A stretch of 7,186 bases of DNA. Origin: Desulfobacterales bacterium (GTDB lineage: Bacteria; Desulfobacterota; Desulfobacteria; Desulfobacterales; Desulfosalsimonadaceae). Below are positions 6,031 to 7,186 of the stretch, piece after piece (the first letter of the stretch is position 1; the number at the start of each line of letters is the position of its first letter). Location of the stretch: the NCBI GenBank assembly GCA_018399455.1, contig JAGYOT010000092.1:1-7186 (forward strand), given 5' to 3'. The notes below the pieces were generated by a model. That model was given only the letters and a program-made list of their open reading frames with translations. It was not told where the DNA came from and did no database searches. The position numbers and the translations under genes were made by a program.

Positions 6031-6642
6031 TCAGGAAGAAGAAAACAGGCCGTCGAGAAGTGTGTTAACCGATTGGCTCATTGTGATGATGATATCGTAG
6101 GAGCCCGCGTGCAAAGTCCAATCATAAATAACGCCGCGGGCCAGGGAGAGCACAAGGCGGGTCATTTCCATGGCGGTCATCGCGGAGCGAATCTGATTTA
6201 GTAGCCTGGCTTCTTCCATTGCTCCATAGATAAAGTTATAAAAAGGACGTTTCGGAGAAATGAAGAATTCGGTGCCGTGTTCAAGCTGGCTGCGATAAAT
6301 CTGGCGGCAGAAAACAACGCCGTGCTGTACGGCTTCAGCGGCCATGAAATCGGTGGTGAATTCGATTTTGCCGCGAGGCTTGACTTCAACGGAAAGTTTT
6401 TCTCTGGCGGTCGCAAAACGTCCGTCTAACAAGCGGTAAGTCCAGGTAACAATTTCATATTTAGAAGAAAAATGATGATAAAAGCCCCCTTTGGCCACAC
6501 CCGATTCATTGCAGATTTTGTCCACTGTGACATTTTCGAAGCCGTGTTCCATAACGAGGCGTCTGGCCGTTTCAAAGATACGCTGTCTCGTGGCTTCCGC
6601 CTGTTTCTGCCGTCTCGTTGGTTCCCTATGTGTTTCAGCCAT
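6031..6642 (-). CDS. TetR/AcrR-family transcriptional regulator
   Basis: A complete 203-residue protein of normal TetR length. A basic N-terminal tail (RRQKQAEATRQRI) leads into a classical TetR helix-turn-helix: IFETARRLVMEHGFENVTVD, then KICNESGVAKGGFYHHFSSK (residues 42-61), whose GxFYxHFxxK is the family signature. The remainder is the variable all-helical ligand and dimer domain (Cys 112; MTRLVLSLARGVIYDW at 160-175). The start ATG follows a modest AGGGG site. It lies 183 bases upstream of the acyl-CoA ligase in the same direction, and the dyad between them is its likely target. By analogy with FadR-like TetR proteins the inducer may be an acyl-CoA or the ligase's substrate. I saw no second copy of the dyad in its own promoter region, so autoregulation is uncertain. 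Confidence 0.92.
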   Translation of the reverse strand: MAETHREPTRRQKQAEATRQRIFETARRLVMEHGFENVTVDKICNESGVAKGGFYHHFSSKYEIVTWTYRLLDGRFATAREKLSVEVKPRGKIEFTTDFMAAEAVQHGVVFCRQIYRSQLEHGTEFFISPKRPFYNFIYGAMEEARLLNQIRSAMTAMEMTRLVLSLARGVIYDWTLHAGSYDIIITMSQSVNTLLDGLFSSS

Positions 6643-6873
6643 TTAAGCCCCTGCGTTTGATTGTATATTTGTCATGCTGAGATCCTTGATTCGATCCTTA
6701 AGGTTCGGTCAATTTTAAATGCGCACCAAAGATTTTTACATCCTTACACAGGGTTCGCTTGATTTCAATCGGGAAAAACACTACAGGCCTGCTCTTTTGC
6801 AGTATGAGGTCTTAAAGAATCTTAAGAATACGGCTTTACCCATCCAATAATTGAAATTTGGGGGCTAAGAAGA
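6643..6873. other. Intergenic region upstream of the TetR gene
   Basis: AT-rich, with no coding frame I can support. It must hold the TetR promoter. A TACAAT -10-like word lies on the minus strand at 6665-6660 but has no good -35 and is very close to the start codon. A direct repeat GATCCTT at 6681-6687 and 6693-6699 (12-base period) and a tandem TCTTAA(A)GAA near 6810-6828 are the only patterns seen. Confidence 0.35.
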
Positions 6874-7078
6874 ATGCCAAACTCAAGGTGCAACATACAG
6901 GCGGCCCGGAAATATTGCATGGGTTGGCAAGTATGCTCCACTGATCAATTCACAAAATATGACCCAGAAGGCCCTTGCCAAAAAACTCGGCGTGGATACC
7001 CCAACTGTGCGGCGCTGGGAAAAGGCCAATATCCAAAGCCAGGACATGGATCGGCAGCTTCGTTTGGTTTTGGAATAA
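6869..7078 (+). pseudogene. Remnant of an XRE-type helix-turn-helix protein
   Basis: A frame open from 6869 to TAA 7076-7078 ends with MTQKALAKKLGVDTPTVRRW, then EKANIQSQDMDRQLRLVLE, starting at an internal ATG 6959 that has no ribosome binding site. This is a typical XRE helix-turn-helix: TQKALAKKLGV is the first two helices and TVRRWEK the recognition helix and following turn. The end (DMDRQLRLVL) recalls the C-terminus of MqsA/YgiT-type antitoxins, whose zinc-binding N-terminal half would be missing. Upstream of 6959 the frame is not convincing. ATG 6874 has a GGGGG-CTAAGAAG site but opens another frame, suggesting a frameshifted relic. A toxin partner is not present beside it. Confidence 0.5.
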
Positions 7079-7150
7079 TCCACTTTTCCTTGCGCGCCTG
7101 ATTTGTCCCCTGCCCTTTTACCCGCGTTATTGAAGTGCCTTTTTAGATAA

Positions 7151-7186
7151 AAATGGTTTTGCTTGACAAAAAAATAACCATTTATT
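7151..7186 (+). promoter_or_regulatory. Promoter -35 inside an inverted repeat at the window edge
   Basis: TTGACA lies at 7163-7168, and a 17-base spacing would put the -10 at 7186 and beyond, just outside. AAATGGTT (7151-7158) and AACCATTT (7176-7183) are perfect inverted repeats flanking the -35. An activator or repressor dimer site across a promoter spacer is plausible. The controlled gene is to the right of the window. Confidence 0.5.

Noticed and set aside
1..7186. CRISPR array, rRNA or tRNA genes
   Set aside because: No regularly spaced direct repeats of CRISPR length and no recognisable RNA gene were seen on reading through the window.

Overview
The window looks like Gram-positive, Firmicutes-type DNA of medium GC. 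Shine-Dalgarno sequences are strong (AAGGAGG before the 2794 and 5847 genes, AAGGGGGTGAT before 1925) and there is one perfect TTGACA promoter element. The gene mix (an acyl-CoA ligase under a TetR regulator next to a worn phage segment) would fit an anaerobic Peptococcaceae or Desulfotomaculum-like bacterium. That placement is inference; there is no marker gene.

Layout. (1) 1-240: C-terminal end of a probable transposase, followed by a terminator-like hairpin. (2) 240-4006: a plus-strand block of small phage-like genes. It holds a short orphan gene, an XPB-like SF2 helicase interrupted by an in-frame TGA, two small coiled-coil-prone proteins, a frameshifted putative virion protein, and a Cys-rich protein built of two zinc-binding-like repeats. 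The block ends in a 15-codon open frame with a good ribosome binding site that stops at once. One gene inside it, for a small exported protein at 2429-2794, runs on the opposite strand. (3) 4007-4257: no gene, but an 11-bp-stem hairpin. (4) 4258-6642, minus strand: a TetR-family regulator, then an acyl-CoA synthetase. Between them lie a perfect -35 box and a 35-bp symmetrical dyad that is a strong operator candidate. (5) 6643-7186: mostly non-coding, with a helix-turn-helix gene remnant and, at the edge, an inverted repeat around a TTGACA that probably controls a gene beyond the window.

How it fits together. The ligase and regulator form a self-contained unit: TetR probably represses the ligase by binding the dyad next to the promoter and may be released by an acyl-CoA or related ligand. 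The phage-like block carries at least two lesions (nonsense and frameshift), a truncated end and a mobile-element fragment beside it, so it is best read as a decaying prophage or satellite remnant. Sequencing error and recoding are the alternatives. I found no clear evidence of an entirely new system. The most unusual elements are the composite operator, the duplicated Cys-rich protein and the antisense exported protein.
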